A stretch of 64,000 bases of DNA from Spiroplasma endosymbiont of Labia minor (GCF_964019845.1 NZ_OZ026465.1:248001-312000), one strand, 5' to 3'; positions 42,471 through 56,578 are shown, counted from the stretch's first letter. Program-made: numbers and translations. The notes: generated by a model from the letters alone, not told the origin.

Positions 42471-42500
42471 CGCCATACGTATTACGCATGGTTTTTTATT
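42471..42500 (+). terminator. Terminator after RNase J-like gene, first of a pair
   Basis: CCATACG / CGCATGG (42473-42491) is followed by TTTTTTATT. A nearly identical hairpin stands at 45612-45631, so the two flank the redox cassette between them. Confidence 0.75.
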
Positions 42501-42565
42501 GTACAAATATTTTATTTATTTTTTTTCAAAAAAATTGCATTATTTTTGTATGTTGTGTTATTATT

Positions 42566-42591
42566 TATATGTTACTAGTTGGTAACATATA
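42566..42591. promoter_or_regulatory. Perfect inverted-repeat operator of the redox cassette
   Basis: TATATGTTAC and GTAACATATA are exact inverted 10-mers around TAGTTG. The site lies 15 bases before the regulator start and downstream of a TTGCAT -35-like hexamer (about 42535), so it would overlap the transcription start. It fits binding by the winged-helix regulator encoded next, as autorepression. Confidence 0.75.
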
Positions 42592-42606
42592 AAAGAGGTG
42601 ATGAAT

Positions 42607-43981
<1,375 letters not shown>

Positions 43982-43982
43982 A

Positions 43983-44825
43983 ATGAATTATATTAAATTA
44001 AATGATGGTAATAAAATGCCGATTTTAGGATTTGGTGTTTTCTAAATTCCTTTAGAAGATACTGAAAAAGCTGTATCGAATGCAATTAAAATTGGCTATA
44101 GATTATTTGATACAGCTCAAATTTACAAAAACGAAAAAGGAGTAGGTTTGGCAATTAAAAATAGTAAAATTGACAGATCTGAATTTTTTATAACATCAAA
44201 AATTTGAATTTCAAACGCCGGATATGAAAAAGCAAAATTATCAATAGATAAAACATTAAAAGATTAGCAAATTGACTATATTGATATGATGTTAGTTCAT
44301 CAACCATTTAATGATTTCTATTGAACATGAAGAGCGCTTGAAGAGGCAAAATCTGCTGTAAAAATTAAATCAATTGATGTTTTTAATTTTTCCCCAGTTC
44401 AAGTTGAAGATTTATTGACATTCAACAATATAAAACCTGTCATTAATCAAATAGAACTAAATCCCTTTTATCAAAGAACTGATGATGTAAATTTTTATAA
44501 AAACTTGGACATCACAGTACAATCATGAGCTAGTTTTGCAGAAGGGGAAAATCAAATTTCCACAAATCAAATTTTAAAATCAATTGGAGATAAATATAAT
44601 AAATCCGTTGCACAAGTAATTTTGCGATGATTAATCCAAAACGGAATTGCAGTAATTCCTAAATCTGTTACACCGGAAAGAATGACTCAAAATTTTGATG
44701 TATTCGATTTTGAGTTGATTTAATCAGATCTTGAACAAATTAAAACTTTAGATTTAAAAAATACACAATTTTTTAATCATACAGATCCAAAAGCCATTGA
44801 AATATTAAAAGATTTCAAACTTTAA
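43983..44825 (+). pseudogene. Aldo/keto reductase with three in-frame stops
   Basis: The frame from ATG 43983 to TAA 44823 encodes a full aldo/keto reductase of about 280 codons, interrupted by TAA 44043, TAG 44265 and TAA 44721. The catalytic tetrad is still readable: Asp and Tyr in RLFDTAQIYKNEKG, Lys in FFITSKIW, His in MMLVHQP. NQIELNPFYQR and [11 protein letters not shown] are also kept. The first stop is one change from CAA (GVFQIP expected). The enzyme would have used NADPH to reduce aldehydes, alongside the flavoenzyme. Preservation of all active-site residues suggests recent loss. Confidence 0.8.
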
Positions 44826-44880
44826 AATAAACTTTAATAAATAAAAAATATTAAAAAATAGAAATTAGAGGATAAAATTT

Positions 44881-45539
44881 ATGGATTTTTTACATTTAGC
44901 AAAAAAACGATTTACAACAAAAGATTATGTGCAAAATAAAATGATTAATTCAGAAGATATGGATAAATTAAAAGAAGCAGTTTCTTTGACACCTAGTGCA
45001 TTTGGTCTTCAACAGGCTAGAGTGGCAATTTTCCAAACTCAAGAAATGCGTCAAAAAATTGCATCGCAATTTAATGATTTCAATCAGGAAAAAATAAAAA
45101 AAGCTAGTGCATGTTTTGTTTTTATTGGCTTGGAAGTTCAAGCATTTTTAGCGAATGATTCTGAATTAATAAAAAAACGCCTTCATGTGATCCATCATGA
45201 TCAGAAAATGAAAAAAATGAACGCTATAATTACATAACTAAACATTTTGAAAATAATAAAAACGCTGCATTTAAATTTGAACAATGCGCATCATCTATGA
45301 TGGCTATGCAACTTGCATTATGTGCAACAGATTTGGGTTATGGATCAACTATTATGGCTGGAATAAAATATAATGAATTAACCAAAACTTTTAAAGAAAA
45401 TAATTGATTAAAAGAAAATGAAAATATTTGTTTAGCAGTTCTTATTGGAACAAATGATGATAAATCAAATTTAAATAGAGTAATTCAAAACAATAAATGA
45501 AGAATTCCAATTGAAGATTTAGTAACTGAAATAAAATAA
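44881..45539 (+). pseudogene. Nitroreductase family protein, frameshifted in an A run
   Basis: ATG 44881 opens a nitroreductase start (MDFLHLAKKRFTTKDY, SLTPSAFGLQQARVAIF). The frame stops at TAA 45235 but the family C-terminus continues in the -1 frame from about 45215 (NERYNYITKHFENN, EQCASSMMAMQLALCATDLGYGSTIM) to TAA 45537. The break lies in a run of seven A (45209-45216 region), where one more A would restore the frame. Nitroreductases use FMN and NAD(P)H on nitro and quinone compounds. Polymerase slippage, a read error or real loss are all possible. Confidence 0.75.
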
Positions 45540-45608
45540 TCATAATAACAAAATTAAAAATAAAATGTTAAAACAGATAATTAAAAATTATATAACATTG
45601 TATATATT

Positions 45609-45640
45609 TGCCCATGCGAAAATACGTATGGGCTTTTTAT
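45609..45640 (+). terminator. Terminator after the redox cassette, second of a pair
   Basis: GCCCATGCG and CGTATGGGC pair around AAAATA, followed by TTTTTATTTT. See the matching hairpin at 42471. Confidence 0.8.
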
Positions 45641-45801
45641 TTTGTTTACAAAACAATATATTTGATAAATGAAAGGCAGTAGAGTATATCCTTTATTTTA
45701 ATAGCATTTATTGTGATTCATGAATATTTTTCTAAAATTTCAATATAGACTTTACAATTTGATTAAAACATAGTATTATAAAAAAAAATGGAGGACTAAA
45801 A

Positions 45802-46026
45802 ATGCACAAATTAACAATATGACAAATGTTTTATATGTTAAATGCTTTTTTTACTTTCTCTATGAATTTTGCAAATTACTCACAAAACAAATTAAAAAGA
45901 TTTGTTGTTAAAGATTTATCTTGAACTAACAAAGATTTTAATAGAAATTTAGCGTTTTCATCATACATTGAACCTTTTAAAGCGCTAAATGCTAATTTAG
46001 ATAATTTAATAACTAACGCAAATTAA
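45802..46026 (+). CDS. Hypothetical protein, 74 residues
   Basis: ATGGAGGAC precedes ATG 45802, giving a strong start. The 74-residue product has a short hydrophobic N-terminus (TIWQMFYMLNAFFTFSMNFANYS) and a polar rest (KRFVVKDLSWTNKDFNRN). Two TGA codons are Trp. A -10-like TATTAT and -35-like TTTACA stand about 35-60 bases upstream, so it likely has its own promoter. I do not recognise it. A weak signal peptide is possible. Confidence 0.55.
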
Positions 46027-46437
46027 TAATAAGTTTTAATAAGTTTTAATAAAAAATTTTATGTAAAAGTTTTTGATTAAACAGATTTAAATTATTTTTT
46101 GAATAACATTAATTTGTATAATAAATTTAAATACTAATATGTTTTTAGTAGTTGAGATATAAATTATAATCTGTTTAATTGAGAACCATCAAAGGAGGTG
46201 ATTCTTAGTTGAAATCTAAAAAAGTGTAAGTTAATTAAAAATTAGAATATTTTTTGTTAACTTTTATATAAAAAATATTTTATTTAATTATTTATAGTTG
46301 ATTAGAAATTAAATTAAGAATTACTTTATTAACTAGAAGTTAATCTTGCTTTGATGCCTAGATAATTAAAATTTAATTATTGTATTTAAGGAAATTTTAT
46401 TATAGATAATGAAATTTTAGAGAGAAAGGAAAATGAT
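46027..46437 (+). promoter_or_regulatory. Long leader upstream of APC permease with perfect SD and 6-codon ORF
   Basis: This 410-base stretch without a normal gene has TATAAT-like boxes near 46118 and 46165. At 46191-46202 lies AAAGGAGGTGAT, the full complement of the 16S rRNA 3' end, followed 6 bases later by TTG and six codons (MKSKKV) to TAA 46227-46229. After it come AT-rich inverted repeats (around 46365-46385). A leader peptide or other control of the permease downstream is possible; no known riboswitch core is recognised. Confidence 0.4.
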
Positions 46438-48357
46438 ATGTCAGTAGTAGTGACAGATAAATCCAAGAAAATCAGTTTAGGCCAGTTTATTTGGCTTGGT
46501 TTTAATTATACTGTAGGTATTGGATTTTTAGGAAATATGGCAATTTTGTCAAATTTATGAAATGCAGACGGTACTGAAAATAAAAATTCAATTGGAATGC
46601 ATGTGATTTGACTATTTATTTTAATCGGATTAATAGCTGGTTTATGCGCATGATCTTTTGCAAAATTAGCACGTGTACATAAGGCGAACATAAATGGGGC
46701 TGCATATATTTATACCAGATCAGCTTTTGGTAGATTTTGAGGTTTTATATCAGTTTTTATGCAGTATGTATTACTACCATTTTTAATTACCGTACAGGTA
46801 TTTAATTTAATGAAAGGTTTTTTCAATGTAGAGTTTACCGGAACTGGACAAGATGTGCCTGGTAAAATATCTATATATTGAGGGGCATTTACAAATTTAT
46901 ATCTAGATTTAATAGGTATTGCTGTTTATGCATTATTCTCTTGTGTGGTATTTTTAGGAATTAAATGATATAAACGTTTATCAATGGGTTCTGGATATAT
47001 TAAGTGAGGAACTTCGCTTGTTTTAATTATTGCAGGTCTTGCATTGGCATTTATGCCAGGAAATGCTGGAGATAATTTAAATTATTGAACAAATGGTTAT
47101 ACAGGTGGTGGAACCAAAGACCCATTGATGCGACATGGATTTGAAGCATTTATTAAAGCTTTTAATTCTTGTTTCTTCTTCTTTGCTGGATTTGAAACAT
47201 ATGCAACAGCTGGGAAAAATATTTATCAACCAGAAAAAAATATTGGAAAAGGAATAATTTGAGTTATTATTATTTCTACAATTACATATGTTGTTTGTTT
47301 ATTAATATTTTTTGCTGCAATAAATTCATTTGCACAAAACATGAATATGGGCTTATGAGATTATTTTAAAGAGAAAAATGTCAAGTGGATTATTTTAGGC
47401 GGACAAATAGTAATGATAATTTCACAATGAGCCCTAAAAGCAAATGGCTCAATGCAAAATGCCTTATATGGTGGAACAATGATTCAACCAATGGCTTTTG
47501 AAGGTTATTTACCAGAAAAATTTGGAGCTTTAAATAAAGATAATTTACCAATTAAAGCTTCAATATTGAACTTTTCTATTACTGCAATTATGTTGGCGTT
47601 GTGATTAATTGTTCCAGATATTGCTCAGGGAGCGCAAATTGCAAAAACAGGAGTTGATTCCGGTTCGGTATTTAATGTTTCATCATTAACAGAAGCTTCA
47701 TCTGCTGTAACTATCTTTGTGTATATTATGGTTATTGGTTCAATGTTTGTTTTGGGCGCAAAGAAAAAAGTTAGAGTTTACTTATGAGAATGATTAATTT
47801 TCCCATCAGTATTAATCTTTTTGGCAATTATATTTGTTTATCATTATGTTCAATTATTTATTAATATAGTTGATTCTATAAATGCTGGTTTAGCAGATGC
47901 AGGAAATGTTGAAGTTTTAGTTGGATCTGTTGTTGAATTGGTATTCATTATAGTAGCTGTAGTTTTTGGAGTAATTTGATATTTTGCATATTACAAAAAC
48001 AAAATATTGAAAAAACGTTTGTCAACAGAGGAAGGTCAAAAACATCAAACTTTACTTGATTCAGATTTTGTTGTCTTAACTAAATCAGAAGTTATTGCAA
48101 ATATGACTCAAGAGATAAAAGAAGATCATCAATATATGAGTTTGATTTATAACGCAAATCAAGATAAACGTCAGAAAAATTATGACAATTGATTAAAAAA
48201 AGTAGATATGAATTTAGAGAAAAATAAAGAATTATCGGTTAAATTACTTTCAAAAATAGAACATAGTAAAGAAGTAGAAGAACTTAAATTAAACAAAATT
48301 CTTGATGAAATTAAATCAGTAGACATAAAAGCATCAAGAGTTTCAGTAGACAAATAA
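46438..48357 (+). CDS. APC superfamily amino acid permease
   Basis: This 639-residue transporter starts at ATG 46438 after GAGAAAGGA; ATG 46433 is out of frame. Its first membrane segment has the unwound-helix motif FNYTVGIGFLGNMAILS. Twelve or more segments follow, including AYIYTRSAFGRFWGFISVFMQ, CFFFFAGFETYATAGKNIYQPEKNIGKG (typical of APC helix 6) and ALKANGSMQNALYGGTMIQPMAFEGYLPEKFG. A cytosolic tail of about 120 charged residues (KKRLSTEEGQKH; coiled-coil-like) ends it. Amino acid or polyamine substrates are likely but not determined by sequence. Confidence 0.85.
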
Positions 48358-48433
48358 TATATTTAAATAATAATAAATAAGAGGGCTTATTCTGTTTGAA
48401 TATGTTCTTTTTATTATTTTACAAAACTATATT

Positions 48434-48462
48434 TTGACCTTCAACTTTTATTAAAATTATAT
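48434..48462 (+). promoter_or_regulatory. Promoter upstream of ftsK
   Basis: TTGACC and TTATAT are 17 bases apart, about 55 bases before the ftsK start. Confidence 0.5.
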
Positions 48463-48516
48463 TAAAATAGAATTATTAAGGGTAAACAAATTTTATGCAA
48501 AGGAGTGATTAGGTAA

Positions 48517-51504
48517 ATGGATAAAAATGATGACCGTACTACTGCTTTTGTTTTGGAACAAAAGCAACGTCGATCAGATAATATAAGTTGAATAATAATA
48601 TCTTTGCTGATGTTTGTTTTTGTAGTTATTTCTGTTGGCAGAATTACTATCGTGGGGCAATTTTTGGATGATGTTTTATTTACATTACCATTTGGCTGAT
48701 TTAAATACATAATTTATTTGGCGATTCTTGTTTTTGTTATTGCCGCATATTTTGGTATTCGTTTTAAATTTAAAAAACGTTTTTTGGGAATGGTTATTTC
48801 ATCATCTCTTATTTTAAGCACATTAATTTCTTCTATTTTGATTATTGTTGCATATTACACAAAAACAAAAGAATTTCAAATTTTATCTATAATAAATAAA
48901 GATATGCTGAAAAATATATTGATAGATTATTGAAAGAACTGACAAGATCATTCCATTTTTTCATTAAATCCAGATTACAAAGTTAATTTCATTTATTCAG
49001 AACCATCTGCTTATTTTACAATTTATGCAGGCGGAGGATTATTTGGTAATTTATTTGCCGGAATATTTGCATATACGAGTATTTTTGGAGGCTTAGTAAT
49101 ATCGTTGTTTTTTGTATTTGTACAATTAGTATGAATTTTAACAGGCGATCCAATTTATTTGTTTAGACCAAAATCAAAACAACGTGGTCGAGGTTTAAGA
49201 ATACTTTCATTATCATCAAATTCTAAAGAAAAAAAAGTGAATAATCATTCCAAATGATTTAGAACAATTAACATAAATTCAGAAGATGAATTAACCTCAA
49301 GACAAGTATTGGATTCACTAAAAGAATCCGATATTACTTTTGAATTTCCAAGTTATGTACGTTCAAAACAACATAGTTTATATTCACCGGTAGAAAAAGA
49401 TTATTATGAATCTGATGTAAACTATGATGACTTGCTAAATAAATTTCCAGAAAGAAATGTTCTTTATGAAGAAAAAAATTATAATGATTATAACGAGTCT
49501 TTTGGTGGTTATGAAAATGTTAATTCTATAAATAATAATAGACAAAACAAAATGCAATCTACAAATTATGAAAACCAACAATATGAATATCGAAGAGAAA
49601 AAATGAATGATTCAGCTTATTACTCAAATAATATTCAACAACAACAAAATAATTATGAAAATAATCAAAAATTATATAAACCAAGAACTAGAAATCAACA
49701 ACCTTTAAATGAAAATTTAAATTACACAATACCTGCAACAACAAAATATGGAGATATTGATCCAGCTATTGCACGTGAAAAATTTGGTCAAGAAACAGCT
49801 GTGACACCATTTGGTGCAAATGGCAAAACGCAAGAATTAATGGGCGTTTTAAAAAATGAACCAAATTCAAGAAAAGATATGCATCAAGTGACAATTGATG
49901 AATATATAACCAATCATCAAGATAATGAAAAAATAAAACAACGTGAAAAAAGAAGAATAGAACGTTCGCCAATGTATGATTCTTTTAATACTCAAACAAG
50001 AATTCTAAATGGCGTAGATGTACCAAGAAATACTTTACCAATTAAAGTAAATTCAAATTTGGCAGAAAATCAAGAACAGTATATAAATAATTCATATCAA
50101 TTGCCATCGTTGGATTTGTTAAAAAAAGTATATATTTCACCAGAAGATATTCAAAGAAATAATGCAGCTGCAGATGCAAAAGTTGATGTAATTAACAGAA
50201 CTTTTGTTCAATTTAAAATAAATGCCCAAGTTGTAAATTATGTAATTGGACCAACAGTTACTAAATTTGAAGTTCAACCCGGAGATGGAACAAAGGTAAA
50301 TTCTATTTTGGGATTGGAAAATGACTTAAAATTGACATTGGCTACACAAAATGTTTTATTAGAAGCACCAATTCAAGGTAAAGCATTAGTTGGTATTGAA
50401 ATACCAAATGATTATCCAAGCGTTGTTTCTTTGAGGGAATTAATGGAAAAAATTCCTATTCAAAAAATTAATTCTAAATTATTATTTGCAATTGGCAAAA
50501 ATGTTTTGGCAGAACCAATTATTGCAGAATTGGATAAATTGCCACATTTACTTGTTGCAGGTTCAACTGGTTCTGGAAAATCTGTGATGATTAATGCAAT
50601 AATTACTTCAATTTTGCTACGAGCAAAACCTCATGAAGTAAAATTCTTAATGATAGATCCAAAAAAAGTAGAACTTTCAATGTACAATAATTTACCTCAT
50701 TTATTAGCTCCTGTCATATCAGATATGAAAGATGCAAGTAACGCACTAAAAAAAGTTATTGAGGAAATGGAAAGAAGATATTCATTATTTACAATGAATA
50801 ATGTAAAAAATATTGAAGGATATAATAGAAAACAAACAGTCACTTCATTAAAAATACCATACATTGTAATTGTTATTGATGAACTTGCAGATTTAATGCT
50901 AACTGCAAATAAAAGAGATGTTGAAGAATCGATAATGCGTTTAACACAAATGGCTAGGGCGTCTGGAATACATTTAATTGTGGCCACTCAAAGACCATCT
51001 ACGGATGTGATTACTGGTGTTATTAAAACCAATATTCCTTCACGAATTTCTTTTGCGGTTTCATCAGGAATAGATTCACGAACTATTTTAGATTCAATTG
51101 GAGCTGAAAAATTAATAGGACGCGGTGATTTATTATTTATGCCTGCTGGTAGTTCGAATTTGACTCGTGCGCAAGGAGCATTTTTATCAGATGACGAAAT
51201 AGAACGAATAGTTAGTTGAATAACAAATCAACAACAAGCAAGTTATGACCCATCCTTTATGCAAAAAGAGACAAATTCACAAGATGTAAATTCAAGTTCA
51301 TCAAATGATGAAATGTATGAACAAATTAAAGAGTTTGTAATTAGAGAACAAAAAGCATCAACATCATTATTACAAAGAAAATTTCAATTAGGATATAATC
51401 GTGCAGCCAGAATAATTGATGAATTGGAAGCAGAAGGCATAATTGGCCCACAAAATGGTTCTAAACCAAGAGAAGTTTTTTTAAGGTATGAAGATATTTA
51501 TTAA
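48517..51504 (+). CDS. ftsK: DNA translocase FtsK
   Basis: This 995-residue protein starts at ATG 48517; AGGAGTGATTAGGT lies upstream. Four membrane segments fill residues 20-215. An Asn/Gln/Tyr-rich linker (residues 265-480; YENVNSINNNRQNK) leads to the motor: Walker A GSTGSGKS at 682-689, VKFLMIDPKKVELSMYNNLPHLL, then Walker B IVIVIDELADLM, and IHLIVATQRPSTDVITGVIKTNIPSRISFAVSS. The C-terminal gamma winged helix (FVIREQKASTSLLQRKFQLGYNRAARIIDELE) reads KOPS-like DNA sites. It pumps DNA away from the division septum. Confidence 0.94.
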
Positions 51505-51530
51505 AATTAACGTTATACGTTAATTTTTTA
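51504..51530 (+). terminator. Terminator of ftsK
   Basis: AAATTAACGT pairs with ACGTTAATTT around TAT, with a T run. Confidence 0.8.
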
Positions 51531-51579
51531 TTTTAAAAGAGTAAAATTAAATGGATATATTATTGATTGGAAGTTTAAA

Positions 51580-52794
51580 ATGCGCAGTAGAATTGAAAGA
51601 TTAGTACAATTTTTGTCACAAAATTTGTATGAACGTGAAGATGTAATTAGATTAACTTTACTTGCGATGTTCGGTGGCGAGTCAATTTTTTTGTATGGTA
51701 AACCGGGATTAGGCAAATCTTTTATTGCGAAAGCAATAAAAACAATAATTAAAAATGGTAAAATTTTTGAATATTTAATGAACAAATATTCTACTCCAGA
51801 AGAAATTTTTGGTCCTTTAGATATAAATAAATTATCAGATGGACATTATGTGAGACTTATTGATGGATATTTACCATCAGCAGATATTTGTTTTTTAGAT
51901 GAAATTTGAAAAGCAGGACCATCGATTCAAAATACCTTACTTACTATTATTAATGAAAAAGAATTTAGAAATGGTACACAAACCATAAAAGTACCACTTA
52001 AATTATTAATAGCAGCTTCAAACGAATTCCCAGAAGAAAATCAAGGCCTAGAAGCACTTTATGATAGATTTATATTAAGATTTGAAACAGAGCCTTTAAA
52101 TGATTTTGATAATGTTTTAAAAATGGTTGGCATAGGAACTGATGTTAAACATGAATTGTTGAAATTAAATGATGCAGATTTAGTGACACCAGAAAATTTA
52201 ATTGAAATTTCAAATATTGTAGATGATACAAATGGTATAAATTTTTCAAGTGATACAATAGATTTCATTCGCCATTTTAAAATAAATTTAGAAACAAAAT
52301 CTTCAATTTATATATCTGATAGACGTTGAAAAAAAACATTGCGTTTAATGAAAGTGTCTGCATTATGTTCTGATAGAAAAATTGTGGAAATTGCAGATAC
52401 TTTTGTTATTAAACATTGTTTTTGAAATAATATAAACAATAATGGTGTTGATGAACGCGCAGAAATAAAATTAATTTATGATGAAATAGTTCAAAAAATT
52501 ACTGGCGTTTCAGATGATGTTTCTTGAGCAGAAACGGAAATTAAAACATTAACAAATAATGTTAAAGGCTATTTAAAAAATAATTTAACCAATAAAGAAT
52601 ACATAGATGAATTAGGTATTCGATATAAATCTATACTTAAAGGATTGAATGAAGACAACGGCGTCATTTCAAAAGCATCGTCTATATTTTCACCATTTGA
52701 TTTTGATAGAGCAAGTAGTATAAGTTCCGAATTAAGACAAGAATTTGAAAAAACTTTTTTTCAATTGCAAAAAAAAGTAATTAAAGGATCATAA
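51580..52794 (+). CDS. RavA-like AAA+ ATPase of the MoxR group
   Basis: This 404-residue ATPase begins at ATG 51580 with only a weak Shine-Dalgarno. Walker A GKPGLGKS is at residues 40-47, followed by [49 protein letters not shown] (Walker B) and KLLIAASNEFPEENQGLEALYDRFILRFE (sensor and Arg finger). The [13 protein letters not shown] and LEALYDRF phrases are characteristic of RavA/MoxR proteins. The stop overlaps the start of a VWA protein (TAATG), the classical RavA-ViaA arrangement. In E. coli the pair modulates respiratory-complex assembly and stress; the role here is open. Confidence 0.88.
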
Positions 52795-54761
52795 TGTTAA
52801 ATAAGAATAAAATTATTGAACTTGCTATAGATAAAGTAATTTTAGAAATTAATAATTTAGAAAAAAAAATTTTCACAGAAACTAAATATAAAAATTTATT
52901 TGAAGAGTCAAATAAAAATATCAAATTTAAATTACAGGATATGTTAAAATCATCTTTTTTAAATTACAAAACTTTTATAGATCAATATTTTTCAAAAAAA
53001 ACTGTTGAAAGAGATTTAAATTGAATTTCTAAAACTGATAATTTTTCGTTTGAATTTAATAGAGAACAACTTACTCGTTTTTTACAAGAAAATAAATCAG
53101 TTTATTATTTACATTTTATAGTTAATGCATCGAATTATATTGAAGATATCGTTGATGATTGAAAAAAACATTTAATAAATGATGCAGTTGATTATACAAT
53201 TAAAAAATTGCGACATCAATTCGACATTGACATAAATCCTTTTATAACAACATATTATGCGCCTATTGCAAAATATGAAAATAAAGCAAAGAAAGTTACT
53301 CAAAATGTTTTAAAAAATATGTGAAAGCAATTACTTGCATTACCTGAATATGAATACTATTTAATAAGTTTTGATGGTAGAGGTAATAAATTATTAAATG
53401 AACAAATTAATAATAAAATCTCCTCATTTTATTCTCATTGGTTGAAAGTGATTGAAAAAATAAAAGCTGACCTAGTTTTGCAAAAACAAGTCAAAATTAT
53501 TGAAGAAATTAAATCTGAAATGATTATAAATATTGATAGTGCATTTACTTTATTGCAAAAAATAGATACTTTTAGTGCATCAACAAAAGAAGCAATTAAA
53601 TTTCAAAAATATCAATTTGATCAAACTCTGCAAAATAAAAATCAATTATTTTTGAAAATAGAAGAAATATTGGAAGAAGAAATCATAGAGTCATTAATTG
53701 CAGAACCGATAATGTATATGAAAAATCATATGTACAAATTGCAAAAAGAAATTATTAAATTAATATATTCTTTTATCGAATATAAAAATATGTCAACTAC
53801 AATTTCAAAAATATTTGGTACCACTTGAAATTTAGATATTAAAAATTTTAAGACCAAAGATATATCATCAATATATGAATTTGTAAAACTAATTGAAAAT
53901 AATTCATCAATAAAAAAACTAATTGAAATTTTGGGGAATGTAGAAAATGCAAAAAATCAATTAGAAAAAAATAAATTAAAAAATTTTAAAAGAAATTATG
54001 ATAATTATTCGCAAAATTATCCAGAAGAATTTGTCGGAACAAAAATTTCAAATAACATTTCACATTTATTACTAAGTGAGCTTGTATATTTTAAACATCC
54101 AACTTATAAAAAAATATTTTTGGCTAAATTTGCGGAAGGAAAATTACAAACTTTTGATTACAAAAATAAAGATATAATGTCAATTGATGAATATTCTAAA
54201 ATTAAAAATACCAAATCGGATTTAGCAAAAAATAGGAAGGGACCAATAATTATTTTGGTAGACATTTCTGGATCAATGCACGGTAAAGCCGAATTACTTG
54301 CAAAGGCAACAGCATTGGCATTAACGGCCATGGCGAATCGTGAAAAAAGAAAAATATATTTAGTAACTTTTGAAACAGATATAGATACACTTGAATTATC
54401 TGATACAAATCGTAATTTAGAAAAATTAAATAAATTTTTATCAGTTTCATTTGGCGGAGGTGGTACTGATTTTTCAAGCCCATTACGTCATTCTCTAGAA
54501 ATTTTAACAAAAGAAGATTTTAAAAATGCAGATGTTTTAATGATTTCAGATTTTATAGGAGATGAAATAGAAGTAGATGTTGTAAATGGAATCAAAAAAG
54601 CAAAGAAAAGTAAAAATAATTTTCACGCACTATTGATAGGTGAAAAAACAAATTATAATTTATTAAAAGGTTTTAAACAAGTTTGAAATTTCAATGGTGA
54701 AACAAAAGAAGACTTTGAAATTTTAGTAAAAAAATTAGATAATGTATCTTTAAAAAAATAG
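52794..54761 (+). CDS. ViaA-like VWA-domain protein
   Basis: This 655-residue protein is coupled to the RavA-like gene by one base. Residues 1-400 are helical, charged and coiled-coil-like. The C-terminal VWA domain (from about 485) has the MIDAS motif D490-I-S-G-S494 followed by MHGKAELLAKATALAL, then GGGGTDFSSPL and VLMISDFIGDEI, matching ViaA. Two or more TGA codons read as Trp. It probably forms a chaperone-like complex with the ATPase. Confidence 0.85.
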
Positions 54762-54772
54762 GGAGTATATTT

Positions 54773-56578
54773 ATGGCATCAAGTAAAGTATTAGATGAAG
54801 TTAAAAAATTACCAGAATTACCAGGCTGTTATGTTTACCGAAATAATTTAGAAAAAGTAATTTATGTCGGTAAAGCAAAAAATTTAAAAAAAAGAGTCTC
54901 TAGTTATTTTAATAAAGTACACAATAATAAAACCACTTTACTTGTAAGAGATATAAACTCTGTTGAAACATTTATTACAGAAAATGAAAAAGAAGCATTA
55001 GTACTTGAACAAAACTTAATTAAAAAATATAAACCAAGATACAATATATCATTAAATGATGACAGACATTATCCGTATATAATTATCACAAAAGAAAAAG
55101 ATCCACAATATAAATATGTACGAAGTTATCAAAATAGTGCTTTAAAAACCTTCGGACCACTACCAGATGGTTCATCAGCTAGAGAAATTCTAAAAACAAT
55201 GGAACGATTATTTCCACTTAGAAAATGTGCTGGTAATTTAGGTAAACCATGTCTTTATTATCATATTGATCAGTGCTCCGGAGCATGTTTTAAAGATGTG
55301 AATTGATCATGATATGAAAAACAAATTAATAATGTAGAACATTTTTTTAAAGGCCATTCAGAAGAAGTTATTTTGAAATTGAAAAATAAAATGACTTATG
55401 CGGCTAGTAATTTACAATTTGAAGAGGCACAGAGAATAAAAGTATTATTACAACATATAGAATTAACAACCGCAAAACAAGATGTTGAATTGAATGATGA
55501 TTTAAATAGAGATGTTATATCTTATGAAATAGATGATTCTGATTTTGTAATTTGTACATTATTTTATAGAGGTGGTAAATTACTTTCAAAAGATACTTAT
55601 ATAGATAAATATTCCGGTCAAAATATTTCAGAACTATTAACATCATATGCAATTCAATTGTATGCAAAAAATGCATTACCAAATGAAACTATTTTACCTA
55701 TTGATATTGACATTAAAGATATGAAAATTAATTTTGGAAAAATTATTAAAAAAAATGATTCAGAACTTAGAATCTCATTAATGAATTTGGCACATTCAAA
55801 TGCAATAGATGAATTGAGAAAATCAAGATTGCAATCTGCAAATTTAAATTATAATGAATCTGATGTATTACAAGATTTACAAAAATTACTAAATTTACCT
55901 ACATATCCATATCATATTGAAATGTTTGATGTTGCAAATATTTTGGATGAATTAGTAACTGGTGCAATGGTTGTTTTTAAAGGAGGCAGACCAAGTCATA
56001 ATAGTTTTAGAAAATATAATATAAATATAGATGCAAAAGACGATTATCACAGAATGCAAAATATGGTTTATAGAAGATATCAAAAAGGCTTAGTAAATAA
56101 TGAAGAAAAACCAGATTTAATTATAGCAGATGGAGGAAAAATACAAGTTAACGCAATTAGAGAAATTCTAAAAATTCTTTCAATAGACATTCCAGTAATT
56201 GGGTTAGTAAAAGATGATCATCATAGAACAGATCATATTTGTGATTTAAATAATAAAGATGTTTATCTTAAAAAAACAACACCATTATTTAACTTACTTG
56301 CTCGCATTCAAGAAAGAGTACATAATTTTGCCATAGCTGCATTTAGAAATAGACAAACAAAATCTTTGGTAACTTCACATTTGGAGTCTGTAAATGGTTT
56401 AGGAAAAATTATGATAAATAAAATAAATGAAAAATACTCAACATTATCAGAATTGAAAAACGCTGATGAAAATGAACTTAAATTATTGATTAAAAATAAA
56501 AAATCATTAACATCACTTTTAGAATATATTGAAAATTTAAATAGAAAGTCACTTCAAGATAAAAAGAACAATGAATAA
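54773..56578 (+). CDS. uvrC: Excinuclease ABC subunit C
   Basis: This 601-residue nuclease makes both incisions in nucleotide excision repair. ATAGGGAG precedes ATG 54773. The GIY-YIG domain is at the start (LPELPGCYVYRNNLEKVIYVGKAKNLKKRVSSYF), with CAGNLGKPCLYYHIDQCSGAC in the Cys-rich part, a UVR motif (MTYAASNLQFEEAQRIKVLLQ), then the RNase H-like domain (EMFDVANI; PDLIIADGGKIQVNA; VIGLVKDDHHRTDHI), and a closing helix-hairpin-helix (LESVNGLGKIMINKI). The end overlaps the MATE gene by 8 bases. Confidence 0.94.

Noticed and set aside
46190-46230. Perfect Shine-Dalgarno complement as a reversed 16S rRNA 3' end
   Set aside because: The flanks do not resemble the conserved helix 45 region of 16S rRNA, so only the 12-base anti-SD match remains.
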